Source: Mojavia pulchra JT2-VF2 (lineage in GTDB: Bacteria; Cyanobacteriota; Cyanobacteriia; Cyanobacteriales; Nostocaceae). From it: a stretch of 64,000 nucleotides of DNA. Below, piece by piece: positions 18,803 through 28,557 of the stretch. Position numbers and translations under genes: made by a program. The first letter of the stretch is position 1, and each line of letters begins with the position of its first letter. Under the pieces are notes generated by a model that was given only the letters and a program-made list of their open reading frames with translations, was not told the DNA's origin and searched no databases. The stretch lies in contig JAHHHN010000002.1 in the NCBI GenBank assembly GCA_019359325.1, positions 372,001-436,000 on the forward strand, in the 5' to 3' direction.

Positions 18803-19495
18803 TTAGTCTACAGATGTCACTAGCTCCTTGCAAATGCGGCTTTTGATTACTTGCGCTGGTATACCTACGGCAACCGAGAAGGGTGGAATATTTTTAGTAA
18901 CAACTGCTCCTGCACCAATGACGCTACCCTTACCAATAGTGACACCATCTAATACTGTTACTCCATGGCCTAACCAGCAGTCATCTTCGATTACAATTCC
19001 TTTGCGAGTAATACCTTGGTGTTTGATCAACTCCAGCGGATCTGCAAAATTGTGATTATTAGCATAGATTCCTGAGTGGGCTGCAATCATACAGTGCTTG
19101 CCAATTTTGATATTCCCAGGTCCAGCAATACACACGTTAGGGCCAATGAATGTTTCTTCATCAATGTGTATATAAGTATTTTCTAAACACCCTATATCAA
19201 CATTACGTTCAATCGCTACTTTATTTGCTAGGTAAATTCTATTATTTTGTCCTCTTGCATCTATCCGCACTCCTTTAAAAATAAATACACCCTTGCCAAT
19301 TTCAACACAATTAGCACCAATAAATTCGACACCGTTTTGAATATAAACTGGGAATTCTAACTTGGCAAAGATACTACAATATATCAGATTTCGTAACTGA
19401 GGCCCTAGAGCCAGGGTGGGAATACCACCTAAAAATGTAGTAACCAAAAGTTCTTGTAGACGCCGAAATTTTGCTAAATATTGCTTCAGTTTCAT
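18803..19495 (-). CDS. Hexapeptide-repeat (left-handed beta-helix) acyltransferase
   Basis: About 230 residues from the ATG at 19493-19495 (MKLKQYLAKFRRLQELL); the frame continues upstream 39 codons, but that part looks unlike the family. Repeats of the I-G-x-x-x type run through the middle (FIGPNVCIAGPGNIKIGKHC) and end with the conserved acetyltransferase stretch HGVTVLDGVTIGKGSVIGAG, and VAVGIPAQVIKS. Such trimeric enzymes acetylate sugars or similar acceptors, often in polysaccharide synthesis. No sugar genes are adjacent, so the acceptor is unknown. The catalytic His is likely in YANNHNFADP. Confidence 0.85.
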   Translation of the reverse strand: MKLKQYLAKFRRLQELLVTTFLGGIPTLALGPQLRNLIYCSIFAKLEFPVYIQNGVEFIGANCVEIGKGVFIFKGVRIDARGQNNRIYLANKVAIERNVDIGCLENTYIHIDEETFIGPNVCIAGPGNIKIGKHCMIAAHSGIYANNHNFADPLELIKHQGITRKGIVIEDDCWLGHGVTVLDGVTIGKGSVIGAGAVVTKNIPPFSVAVGIPAQVIKSRICKELVTSVD

Positions 19496-20535
19496 AGCTT
19501 CATACCTTTTAAACAAATTGTGGTTGTTAGTTAGGAAAATTACGTCAAATTGCATTGAGTCTTTTACTACTGCTACTGATACTGAAGTTTCCTTAACGGA
19601 GCAGTATATCAACTGTCAGATAAAAATTCTCAATTTATAGGAAGGCAGAATCTAAATTTGGCTAAATGAGCAACTTCCTAAGCCAAGTTTTGTTGAATTC
19701 CTAAATTGATATAGACAATAATTACTCTTTCGAGCTATGCATCAACTGCCTTGTTTGGCAAAAAGCCCTGTAGGGTTGTTTCTTTCCAGGGTGATTACAA
19801 GGACTGTTTATTTTTTACCAGACGGAATGCAAATTCTACTTTGAGTGAATTACTATGTCAAAATGCAGAATATTAAATTGCAAAATTGTTATTTTAGACA
19901 GTTTTATTTTTCGCCTAGATACTACTTTATATCTGGCAATTGTCATTTTTTTAACTGCTCAATTTAACAAAATTTTTGTTAGCTATACTACATTTTGTTT
20001 GGCTATATCAGTAGTCTAAAAGATTTCTCTTTTAGCGCCAAATGTAATTATTGTTTAATTTTTATGGTTGCTTCTGCCCAATTCAAACTAAATTAGGGTG
20101 GAGTATCTCCCACTTCAGCCATCACATTGAAGTTCACCATCGGTGCAAACAAGTAAGCGCTTCCCCGACTGCTATGACGGCTTTCTTGCAACGTATTTCT
20201 AGAGTATGCTGCTCTAATCATGTTGCACACGGATGATTTACAAACTAACCAAATCACTCTTGTAATTACATGAGTGGCTTTTAATAACAATTGCTTTTAA
20301 ATATAACATATTTTATTTTTAGTGGCTCACTATAAAAAGCTAATTTACTCTATATTACTTATTTATTAAATGCTGCGGCTCAACGAGTATTTAATTTAAA
20401 TATTAATAATAAGCACATCTTTTATACTATCAGCAAAAAAATCTATTTTAAGTGTTGAGTTTTACATTCAATTATTCTTCTAGCCATCACTTGTAACTAA
20501 TGATTTTTTACTTGCGTATACCCATAAATTTGTAA

Positions 20536-20566
20536 ATCACCCGGATGGGTTATCCAAGCGGGTGAT
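20536..20566. repeat. Inverted repeat, 8-base arms
   Basis: ATCACCCG (20536-20543) and CGGGTGAT (20559-20566) are perfect complements around a 15-base loop that itself contains GGAT/ATCC. It is a GC-rich stem in AT-rich surroundings, about 130 bases upstream of the 107-residue gene. It could be an RNA hairpin or an operator. Confidence 0.5.
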
Positions 20567-20640
20567 GCGTACTTGGTGCTGGCCGTTATAAATTTCTGAT
20601 AAAACCCAGACATACTTTACTTACTAAATCATTCGGCTTG

Positions 20641-20660
20641 ACAAGAGCAAACGCTCTTGT
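20641..20660. promoter_or_regulatory. Perfect inverted repeat upstream of a small gene
   Basis: ACAAGAGC and GCTCTTGT are perfect 8-base arms around AAAC, ending 37 bases before the ATG at 20698. This position suits a leader hairpin or repressor site. No regulator is known for it. Confidence 0.45.
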
Positions 20661-20697
20661 TAGGTATCTTTTTCAATTCGTACACTTGGTTAAAATT

Positions 20698-21021
20698 ATG
20701 GTTTTTATCAAAGAAATTGTCCAACAAGCTTTAACCACCGGCTATTTGAGTCTTGCAGCCCAAAACCAGATACAAGTGCTGCTTCAAGGTGATTATGACT
20801 CGGAAGACTTAGATGCTTACATTATTTTGCAGCGGGCTGTTGTGGCGGGTGATGTCAAGCAAGAAGCGCGTAGCCAAAAAGCTTTGCTTTCCTCTACAGG
20901 TAAGGATGCTGCATCAAACATCAAACTTGCTTATCAAGTTGCAGCCGAGATTGCTTGTGTCGCTGCTATGGCTCTGACTATGCCAAAAAATACCAAAGAG
21001 TATCCTTACTTGGGTGCATAA
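20698..21021 (+). CDS. Hypothetical protein, 107 residues
   Basis: Start chosen at ATG 20698 (MVFIKEIVQQALTTGYLSLA); an upstream TTG would read through the inverted repeat. The N-terminal two-thirds contain a helix, an acidic YDSEDLDAYIILQRAVVAGD segment and a basic region, a layout I associate with small unknown proteins of Nostocales, but I cannot name the family. The C-terminal region is more hydrophobic (AEIACVAAMALTM). It stands alone with its own leader hairpins. Confidence 0.6.
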   Translation: MVFIKEIVQQALTTGYLSLAAQNQIQVLLQGDYDSEDLDAYIILQRAVVAGDVKQEARSQKALLSSTGKDAASNIKLAYQVAAEIACVAAMALTMPKNTKEYPYLGA

Positions 21022-21531
21022 AATATTACTTTTCATTCTGCGATCGCCACACAATTTCATCCTCCAGTCTGATTTGGCGCTTGCTACCATATCAGTCTAT
21101 TCATCTCGTGCTGCTATTATTCAACCAGAATAATATTAAAAAATAATTAAGAATAAAATTTTTGTCTAAACTAGCAGTAAGCTGTTGTCAGTTTGAGCAA
21201 AAATGCTGGAATAAAGCTTATAAAAAGATTCCTGCTGGTGATTATATAATTCATACAAATAAAATTACTGATAAAATTAATACAGAAAATACTACTTATG
21301 TTAAGTAGTAAATGATAGCCACTAGTTAAGTTTTATAATACCAAGCTCATATTAGAGCGAAGTCCATAGGATGAAAAATATCCTTAGTGTAAACTTTAGC
21401 AACCTTGATCAAAATAATTCTCAATACTTAACAAAGTCATAGCATTTTGACAAATACGGTATAAAGAATTGGCAACATTGGGAAAAGACAGTAAACAATA
21501 GCCATAGCTAAACTAGGAGTTTTGCCAACCT
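21022..21531. other. Intergenic stretch upstream of glgP, no gene seen
   Basis: About 510 AT-rich bases. An AGGAG lies 14 bases before the glgP ATG. I see no coding frame, and no clear hairpin or operator. Confidence 0.4.
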
Positions 21532-24153
21532 ATGCAGCCAATTCGTACATTCAACGTCTCTCCTTCACTACCGCCGCGACTCGAACCGCTGCGGCAGCTG
21601 GCATATAACTTGCACTGGGATTGGAACGTTGAGAGCAAAGATTTATTTCGCCGCTTAGATTCAGACTTGTGGGAGTCTAGCCACCATAACCCAGTATTAA
21701 TGCTGGGTACTATTTCTCAAGCTCGGCTTTTGGAAGTTGTCGAGGATGAAGGCTTCTTGGCCCAAATGGATCGAGCTGCGCGTCAGTTAGAAGATTATTT
21801 ACAAGAGCATTCTTGGTATCAGAAACAACGAAAAAAGGCTGAAGGATTAAGTGTCAAGGATGAATTAGAAAGTGGCTCTAATTCATCACTTCAGCCTGCA
21901 AAAGAGTGTTACGCTTATTTTTCGGCTGAATTTGGGCTTGTAGATTGTCTCCCTGTTTATTCTGGAGGCTTGGGTGTTCTTGCGGGCGATCATCTCAAAT
22001 CTGCTAGTGATTTGGGGCTACCACTAGTAGGTGTCGGTTTACTGTACCAACAAGGCTACTTTGCCCAGTATCTGAATGCTGATGGCTGGCAGCAGGAACG
22101 CTACCCGATCAATGATTTCTACAATATGCCCTTACACCTGGAGCGTAATGGCGATGGTTCAGAACTGCGGATTGCGGTAGATTATCCAGGACGCAAGGTT
22201 TACGCCAGAGTTTGGCGGGTACAAGTGGGAACAGTGCCACTGTATTTGTTGGACACCAACATTGAACCCAACAACCCTTACGACCATGACATCACAGATC
22301 AGCTATACGGTGGCGACATCGATATGCGTATCCACCAGGAAATTATGCTGGGGATCGGTGGTGTGCAGATGTTGAAAGCGTTGGGTTATAAAGTCACCGC
22401 TTATCATATGAATGAAGGCCACGCAGCCTTCTCTGCCCTAGAACGCATCCGTCTTCTGATTCAAGAAGAAGGGTTAAGTTATGCTGATGCCAAACAGGTG
22501 GTGGCTTCTAGTAATATTTTTACCACCCATACGCCAGTGCCAGCGGGGATTGACTTATTTCCTCCAGAAAAACTTTTGCATTACTTAGGGTATTTTGCAG
22601 ATATCTTTGGCTTACCTAAAGAGCAATTTTTAGGTTTGGGGCGTGAAAATACAGGGGATTTGTCTGGGCCTTTCAGTATGGCTGTGTTGGCGCTGAAAAT
22701 GGCAACATTTTCTAATGGTGTGGCGCAACTGCATGGTGTGGTGTCGCGGCAGATGTTTCAAGGCTTGTGGAAGAAAGTGCCTGTAGAGGAAGTACCGATC
22801 GCCGCCATTACTAACGGTGTCCATGCTCGTAGCTGTGTAGCTAAATCGACTCAGGAGTTATACGATCGCTACTTGGGGCCAAACTGGTCATCAGCACCAC
22901 CAGATAACCAGTTGTGGGAACGGATGGACGCTATTCCTGATGAGGAATTGTGGCGTAACCACGAACGCTGCCGTTTGGACATGATTCTGTATATCCGGGA
23001 GCATTTGGTGAAGCACTTACGCGATCGCGGCGCTTCTGGATCTGAAATTGCCCAAGCTCAAGAAGTTTTAGATCCAAACGCTTTAACTGTGGGTTTTGCA
23101 CGGCGCTTTGCTACCTACAAACGTGCTACCCTGTGGATGCGCGATGTAGAACGGATCAGGCGGATTTTGCTGGCTAACAAAAACCGGAAAGTGCAATTTG
23201 TCATTGCAGGTAAAGCACACCCAAAAGATATTCCAGGTAAAGAACTCATCCGCGAGATCAATCATTTTATCCGTGAACAACACTTAGAAAAACAAGTGGT
23301 GTTTGTTCCAAATTACGATATTCACATATCGCGGTTGATGGTAGCGGGTTGTGATATCTGGTTAAATACGCCGCGTCGTCCACGGGAAGCCTCTGGTACA
23401 AGTGGTATGAAGGCAGCAATGAACGGATTGCCAAATTTAAGCGTACTAGATGGCTGGTGGGATGAAGCGGATTACGTCCGCACTGGTTGGGCGATCGGAC
23501 ATGGAGAAAATTACGAAGATCCCAACTACCAAGATGAGGTAGAAGCCAACGCTCTCTACGATTTGCTAGAGAAGGAAGTTGTGCCGCTATTTTACGATCA
23601 TCGGGATGTTGATGGCTTACCCCGTCCGTGGGTTGCCAAAATGAAGGATGCGATTCGTTTGAATTGTCCGTTCTTTAACACAGCTCGGATGGTGCGAGAA
23701 TATGCACAGCGAGCTTATTTCCCAGCTAGCGATCGCTATCATATCCTGACTGCCGACAATTACGCGCCAGCGAAAGAATTAGCTGCTTGGAAAGCAAAAC
23801 TCAGTGAACACTGGTTTAATATCAGAATCAAAGATGTTGACGTATCAGCAGCAGCAGACATTGAGGTCAACCAAACCGTTGCTGTTAAAGCCAAAGTTGA
23901 TTTGGCAACTTTAACAAACAACGATGTGCAGGTGGAACTCTATCAGGGTACGATTGATGCCAATGGTGAGATTGTCAATGCTATTCCTGTAGTTATGGAT
24001 TACCAAGGAGAGGATACACAAGGTTTAAGTGTTTACACAGGTAACATCACTTACACGGCCTCTGGTTTGCAAGGCTTGTCTTTGCGTGTACTGCCAAAAC
24101 ACAATTACCTCTCTAATCCTTATGAACCAAGATTGATTGCTTGGGCGGAGTAA
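21532..24153 (+). CDS. glgP: Alpha-glucan (glycogen) phosphorylase
   Basis: 873 residues, GT35 family. It releases glucose 1-phosphate from glycogen with pyridoxal phosphate. The N-terminal region (about 10-110, RLEPLRQLAYNLHWDW) is the DUF3417 extension of the short bacterial/archaeal type. The core has FGLVDCLPVYSGGLGVLAGDHL, YHMNEGHAAF and, at Lys627 in EASGTSGMKAAMNG, the cofactor-binding lysine. The C-terminal 90 residues form an extra beta domain. It mobilises stored carbon in the dark or in nitrogen-fixing cells. It stands alone. Confidence 0.95.
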   Translation: MQPIRTFNVSPSLPPRLEPLRQLAYNLHWDWNVESKDLFRRLDSDLWESSHHNPVLMLGTISQARLLEVVEDEGFLAQMDRAARQLEDYLQEHSWYQKQRKKAEGLSVKDELESGSNSSLQPAKECYAYFSAEFGLVDCLPVYSGGLGVLAGDHLKSASDLGLPLVGVGLLYQQGYFAQYLNADGWQQERYPINDFYNMPLHLERNGDGSELRIAVDYPGRKVYARVWRVQVGTVPLYLLDTNIEPNNPYDHDITDQLYGGDIDMRIHQEIMLGIGGVQMLKALGYKVTAYHMNEGHAAFSALERIRLLIQEEGLSYADAKQVVASSNIFTTHTPVPAGIDLFPPEKLLHYLGYFADIFGLPKEQFLGLGRENTGDLSGPFSMAVLALKMATFSNGVAQLHGVVSRQMFQGLWKKVPVEEVPIAAITNGVHARSCVAKSTQELYDRYLGPNWSSAPPDNQLWERMDAIPDEELWRNHERCRLDMILYIREHLVKHLRDRGASGSEIAQAQEVLDPNALTVGFARRFATYKRATLWMRDVERIRRILLANKNRKVQFVIAGKAHPKDIPGKELIREINHFIREQHLEKQVVFVPNYDIHISRLMVAGCDIWLNTPRRPREASGTSGMKAAMNGLPNLSVLDGWWDEADYVRTGWAIGHGENYEDPNYQDEVEANALYDLLEKEVVPLFYDHRDVDGLPRPWVAKMKDAIRLNCPFFNTARMVREYAQRAYFPASDRYHILTADNYAPAKELAAWKAKLSEHWFNIRIKDVDVSAAADIEVNQTVAVKAKVDLATLTNNDVQVELYQGTIDANGEIVNAIPVVMDYQGEDTQGLSVYTGNITYTASGLQGLSLRVLPKHNYLSNPYEPRLIAWAE

Positions 24154-24175
24154 CTGTTCTGAGTGCTGAGTCACC

Positions 24176-24211
24176 GAAGTTTGCCCGGAGGGAAACCCTC
24201 CTTGCAACTTC
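24176..24211. repeat. Dispersed hairpin repeat after glgP
   Basis: GAAGTTTGC-CC-GGAGGG pairs with CCCTCC-TT-GCAACTTC around AAA. It is flanked on both sides by GCTGAGT-type words and resembles the hairpin at 43283-43323, which has similar flanks. Such elements are mobile-looking repeats in Nostoc-type genomes; it may also stop glgP transcription. Confidence 0.6.
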
Positions 24212-24429
24212 TCGCTGAGTTCTGAGTAATGAGTTTGAGAGAGTTAAGAGTAAGAAGTTATGAGTTATGTCTTGTACTTTTTACTCTTAATTTTTTTATA
24301 CTTAGCACTCGCTACTGGGCACTCAGCACTGATATCATATCCGCCTAATTAGTGATAATTCCCGCATTTGTGCAAAAACCGGGAAATCCTTTTTCCCCCT
24401 GCTCCCCTGCGGCCTTAATGATAAGTCTT

Positions 24430-25176
24430 TCACCGGACACGATATGATTTGGGGATGACAATGTAACCAGTGGTGCGATCGCCTAATACTAAGTTACGTT
24501 GTTCACCCCAATACCACCAGTGTGCAGCTACATAACTACAGATTAGGCTATCTAGTTTATCTTCGGTTTCTTTAAGTGCTGCACCAGTGGTGGGAATTTC
24601 GGAAGGTATCAAACCGCAAAACTCTAGAGAAGGTAAAGGCGGTTCGAGGGTGGGTAGGGTATTAATAATGTAATTGTATAGTTTGATTAGTTCTAAACGG
24701 CGATCGCTGAGGCGTCCTTTTTTGTATTTAAGGATGCGTTCTAAGTTAAAAAAATGAACTATTGCCGGATGGGGAAAAACTTCTATTTGATATCTGCCGA
24801 GTGTTTGCGGTTCTATAGTCGGTGCGTGTGCAAAGCCACGCGTTTCTAATTCTAAACCGAAGTTGACAGTACGCTCTGCAAAAGGCAGACCTAAATTAGC
24901 TGGGTAACATCCAGCATGGTATTTACCAAAGTTTTTGTGGCTGAGTTTGTCTGGTAGACGGCTCCCGCTAGCATTAGGAATAAGGGTAGGTGCATCTACG
25001 GCGATGATTGCTGGTTCTTCTGGGTTTACGCAAGTATCAATCCAGTTAAGGATGTCTGCAATAGCTTCTTTGCGGTCTAGGTCAAGGAGTTGTAATTGTC
25101 CGTCTATAAATTCTAAGTAGCATAAGCCGCTCGGTTGGGATTTCCAACCTAAGTCAATGCCAATAAATTTCATCAC
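24430..25176 (-). CDS. DUF429 family protein
   Basis: 248 residues. The N-terminus MMKFIGIDLGWKSQPSGLCY and later IAVDAPTL resemble an RNase H-like/actin-type nuclease fold, and the layout matches the DUF429 family of unknown function. Conserved acidic residues are at the first strand (GIDLGW) and at AVDAP. The C-terminal part includes EDKLDSLICSYVAAHWWYWG. It lies 14 bases upstream of the minus-strand stop/start junction with the subtilase gene's end region, on the same strand, but with no clear functional link. Confidence 0.75.
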   Translation of the reverse strand: MMKFIGIDLGWKSQPSGLCYLEFIDGQLQLLDLDRKEAIADILNWIDTCVNPEEPAIIAVDAPTLIPNASGSRLPDKLSHKNFGKYHAGCYPANLGLPFAERTVNFGLELETRGFAHAPTIEPQTLGRYQIEVFPHPAIVHFFNLERILKYKKGRLSDRRLELIKLYNYIINTLPTLEPPLPSLEFCGLIPSEIPTTGAALKETEDKLDSLICSYVAAHWWYWGEQRNLVLGDRTTGYIVIPKSYRVR

Positions 25177-25190
25177 ATAAATTCATACGA

Positions 25191-27392
25191 CTACACAAAG
25201 ATAATGTCAGAAAACTGATCAAAACCAGAATTGATGTTTAATGAGGCAAATTGAGTAGTATTAAAGCTCAAAGCACCTGTAAGGCTGTCATAGTTAAATT
25301 GGCTCAGGTCAGTTGCGCCAAAGCCAGAACCAATCTGAATTTTATCTCCAGCCTCATGTAAAAAGTCCGAGATAGTATCAATTCCCTCTGATATGTAGTT
25401 GAAGGCAAAAATATCAGCACCATCACCGCCTGTAAGAATGCTATTACCATCACCGCCTATGAGAATGTCATTCCCAGGGCCCCCGGAAATCAAATTATTC
25501 TGGGTATCGCTGGAAATTGTGGCATTATTGCTATCACCAGAAGTTGCATTTGTGGGAATCAAATCAATGTAGTTAATGTTGAAACTAGCTGTGAGCATAT
25601 CTAAACGCAGTTCATGGCTACCAGCACTCAAACTTAGTCCTTTAGCGATCGCATTAGTCCAAGATTGATAACCTCCTGTAGGATTAAAACTGATGATTCG
25701 CTCTTGCTCGTTATTAATTAAAGCCTTGAGTTGCTTGGGATTACTACTACCCCAAGCCGCGACTCGTACCAAAATGTCGTAGAACCCATTTTTAGGTATA
25801 TTGACATCGTAAGTCAGCCATTCCCCAGGTTGAATCCAACCTACATTGTAGCCACCTCCAACATCACTGGTAGCCTCGACGTCTACATTTAAACCTATGC
25901 GATATTGTCCACCGTCATTATCAGGACTGTTATCATACGCAGTTTTGTAGTTTTCTGCTTCGATGCGAATTGTCTGTGCAACAGGCACATCAACAGAACT
26001 ATTGTTTAAATTACCAGGTTCAGCGAGATTCTTTCCTAACCTTTGTGGATACAACTGGCTTAAATTCAAACGCCCGCCAGTTTTGGTCTTACCTTGCAAA
26101 GAATTTATTTGGTCAACACTTGACAATAAAGCAGATTTGAGTTCTAAAACACTCAAATTGGGGTTCATAGACAACAGTAATGCCGCAGCACCAGTTACAT
26201 GAGGAACAGCCATTGAGGTTCCCCCCCATGTAACGTACTGATTATTAGGAAAGGTACTTAAAATATTTACCCCAGGTGCAGCTAAATCTACTGAATTGAC
26301 CCCATAGTTCGAGAAATCGACCAGCTGATCATTTTCATCTGTAGCCGTAACAGAAATAATATTATCAAGATCGTAGCTTGCTGGATAATGCGGAATCTCA
26401 TCAATATTTCGACTGGTATTACCTGCTGTTGCTATAACTAAAACACCACGATCATATGCATACTTAATAGCATTATATTGGTCTGTATCGAAAGTTTTTG
26501 AGCCGAAACTAAGGTTGATGATTTTGGCTCCGTTATCTACAGCATACTTAATACCTTGCGCTGTATCCCATAAATAACCTTCTGGGTCAGTTGACTTGAA
26601 ATGCTTCGTGGTCATAATTGAGACATTTGGACTGACCCCTACAACACCCAGGCTATTATTGCCTACAGCGCCGAGTATACCTGCAATGTGCGTGCCATGA
26701 CCTCCTTTTGAGTGATCATCTCTTGGGTCATTATCCCAATCACCAAAGTCCCAACCGTGTACATCATCTATATAGCCGTTGCCATCATCATCAATTGCAT
26801 TTCCAGCTATTTCTCTCTTATTTCTCCAGATATTGGCAGCTAAGTCCGAGTGATTATAGTCAACGCCAGTATCCACAACAGCCACGACTACATTATTACT
26901 GCCTCTGGTATAGTTCCATGCCGTTGGTGCATTAATCTTATTTAAACCCCAGAGACTACTAAACGATGGCTCGTTTGGTATCCAGTCGGGTGATGTTACG
27001 TCATTATTTCCACCCGTTTCTAAGGCATTTGTTTTTATATCATCTGATATCGAATCGAGTAATACTATGCCATTATTTTCAGTTGTCTGTATGTAGTGTT
27101 TTTTTTGAGTACTACTAATCCTTTCATCTCGCTTGCCGGAGGAAGAAGCATAAATACTGATGCTACTCAATTCAGTAATATTCCTAACTAAATTAGGAGT
27201 AATTTGCTCATCCTGATTATTTTGAGTAACATCAGGCTCCGGTGTGGCTATTTGCAAATCTTGGCTGACTTTGGATAACAGTCTCTTACCTGAATCATTT
27301 AATAAATACTCATTTTCAAGAGAAACTAGTTCCCCAAGCTGAACAATTTTTGTTTTTAAATAATTTTTTAATGAACTTATGAATTTTTTCAT
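25191..27392 (-). CDS. Subtilisin-family serine protease with CBM6 and RTX-like C-terminus
   Basis: 733 residues. A pro-region (1-140) precedes an S8 catalytic domain (about 145-440) with Asp174 (AVVDTG), His232 (GHGTHIAG), oxyanion Asn325 (AGNTS) and Ser393 (GGTSMAVPHVTG). The insert DDDGNGYIDDVHGWD is a calcium-type loop. A CBM6 carbohydrate-binding domain follows (about 470-610; IRIEAENYK, GWIQPGEWLTYDV). The end has RTX-like repeats (GGPGNDILIGGDGNSILTGG) and a type I secretion style terminus. No N-terminal signal peptide is seen, which fits type I export. A secreted protease that binds polysaccharide is likely. Confidence 0.92.
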   Translation of the reverse strand: MKKFISSLKNYLKTKIVQLGELVSLENEYLLNDSGKRLLSKVSQDLQIATPEPDVTQNNQDEQITPNLVRNITELSSISIYASSSGKRDERISSTQKKHYIQTTENNGIVLLDSISDDIKTNALETGGNNDVTSPDWIPNEPSFSSLWGLNKINAPTAWNYTRGSNNVVVAVVDTGVDYNHSDLAANIWRNKREIAGNAIDDDGNGYIDDVHGWDFGDWDNDPRDDHSKGGHGTHIAGILGAVGNNSLGVVGVSPNVSIMTTKHFKSTDPEGYLWDTAQGIKYAVDNGAKIINLSFGSKTFDTDQYNAIKYAYDRGVLVIATAGNTSRNIDEIPHYPASYDLDNIISVTATDENDQLVDFSNYGVNSVDLAAPGVNILSTFPNNQYVTWGGTSMAVPHVTGAAALLLSMNPNLSVLELKSALLSSVDQINSLQGKTKTGGRLNLSQLYPQRLGKNLAEPGNLNNSSVDVPVAQTIRIEAENYKTAYDNSPDNDGGQYRIGLNVDVEATSDVGGGYNVGWIQPGEWLTYDVNIPKNGFYDILVRVAAWGSSNPKQLKALINNEQERIISFNPTGGYQSWTNAIAKGLSLSAGSHELRLDMLTASFNINYIDLIPTNATSGDSNNATISSDTQNNLISGGPGNDILIGGDGNSILTGGDGADIFAFNYISEGIDTISDFLHEAGDKIQIGSGFGATDLSQFNYDSLTGALSFNTTQFASLNINSGFDQFSDIIFV

Positions 27393-28557
27393 GGTTAATT
27401 ATCTAGGAAATTATTATTTAGCAGATAGCTAAACATTTTTATAATACAATTTTGTACATTTTACATTTAGTTTATATCCTTAATAAAATATCATTTAATG
27501 TTGCTTTTATTTAGTAATAAATACTTTATTAATATCTAAAAACCTGTTACTTAATATATAAATATATGGGTAAACATTTACAAATTTACAAACATTTAAA
27601 AGGATTTGTATAGTTTTTCTTGTTCCATATTTTAAACAGCCAGCTATCCTAATAACAAAAACTTAATCTGGCAAGTCAACCAAATATAACAGGCAGGATG
27701 CCATAAATATTGGTATGTTATTAGGTATATTATGAATCTAAATAAATTGTTAATATGAAAGATACCATGTTACTTAAAACACGTCAATATACAAAAGATA
27801 TATATGCGTCAATAATTTTAAATTAAAAAATCAGACTAAAGCTTTACTCTGCATAGCCTTGAACTGAAAATTTATCGTTAGTATATTTTTTTTTGGAGTA
27901 AATACTGAGTAAATAAACAATATTTTGCTACTAAATTTTAAAATTATAGTTAGTATAAATTTATAGTTATTCAGTTATTGAGTTCAGTACAGCACAATAT
28001 ATACTGTGTAGGGTAGAAATTTGTGATTTATCCTAAGCTTAAAGAAAAATAGTAGGGCAGCTAATTGGAAGACGTAAGAAGACGTAATATTATTTAAAAT
28101 GCCTGGAACAGCTTGTGGATTAATTCAAAATCTAAAATTTTTGTAACTGAGTAGAGTCAAAGAAGAGATTACTCGTCGCCTGTTCTCCTAAGACAAGAAA
28201 TAAGACATAATCCTTTACAAAAATAAAAAAGCTCAAATGATTAAAGTATAAAGATACAAGTCAATGGTCATGCGGCTGAAAACAAGCAGACCGAATTTTT
28301 GAGATGATGAGTTAGCGATCGCATTAATTTTCTTTAGGCTTAAAATCTAGAAGCAACTATCCGCAATAATCCTATATAGTCACTTTAGCAGGTACAGCAA
28401 TTAGTAAGGCGATCACTCAAAAGTATAAATTTACAATGAAAAATGCCCCATACCCCATACTCCATGCCCACTTGCCCTAGAAAATGTCAAAATTAAATGA
28501 GTTTTGTAACCGCTACTTTACATAGCGCGGATTTGGGATAACTTAAAGTTGAAAATT
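27393..28557. other. Long AT-rich intergenic stretch, no gene seen
   Basis: About 1.16 kb between divergent genes (subtilase to the left, trpS to the right). It holds two promoters. Apart from short direct repeats such as GGAAGACGTAAGAAGACGTAA near 28068-28089, I see no structure and no open frame of note. Confidence 0.45.

Larger units (their letters stand above)
19613..20697. other. Long intergenic stretch with two perfect inverted repeats
   Basis: More than 1 kb of AT-rich DNA. Overlapping short frames on both strands at 20051-20290 have no recognisable content, and I treat them as chance. The right part holds the two inverted repeats listed separately, just before the 107-residue gene. 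The left part should include the acyltransferase promoter. Confidence 0.4.

Noticed and set aside
20051-20290. Opposing short frames in the spacer before the 107-residue gene
   Set aside because: No motif, no ribosome-binding site and mutual overlap.
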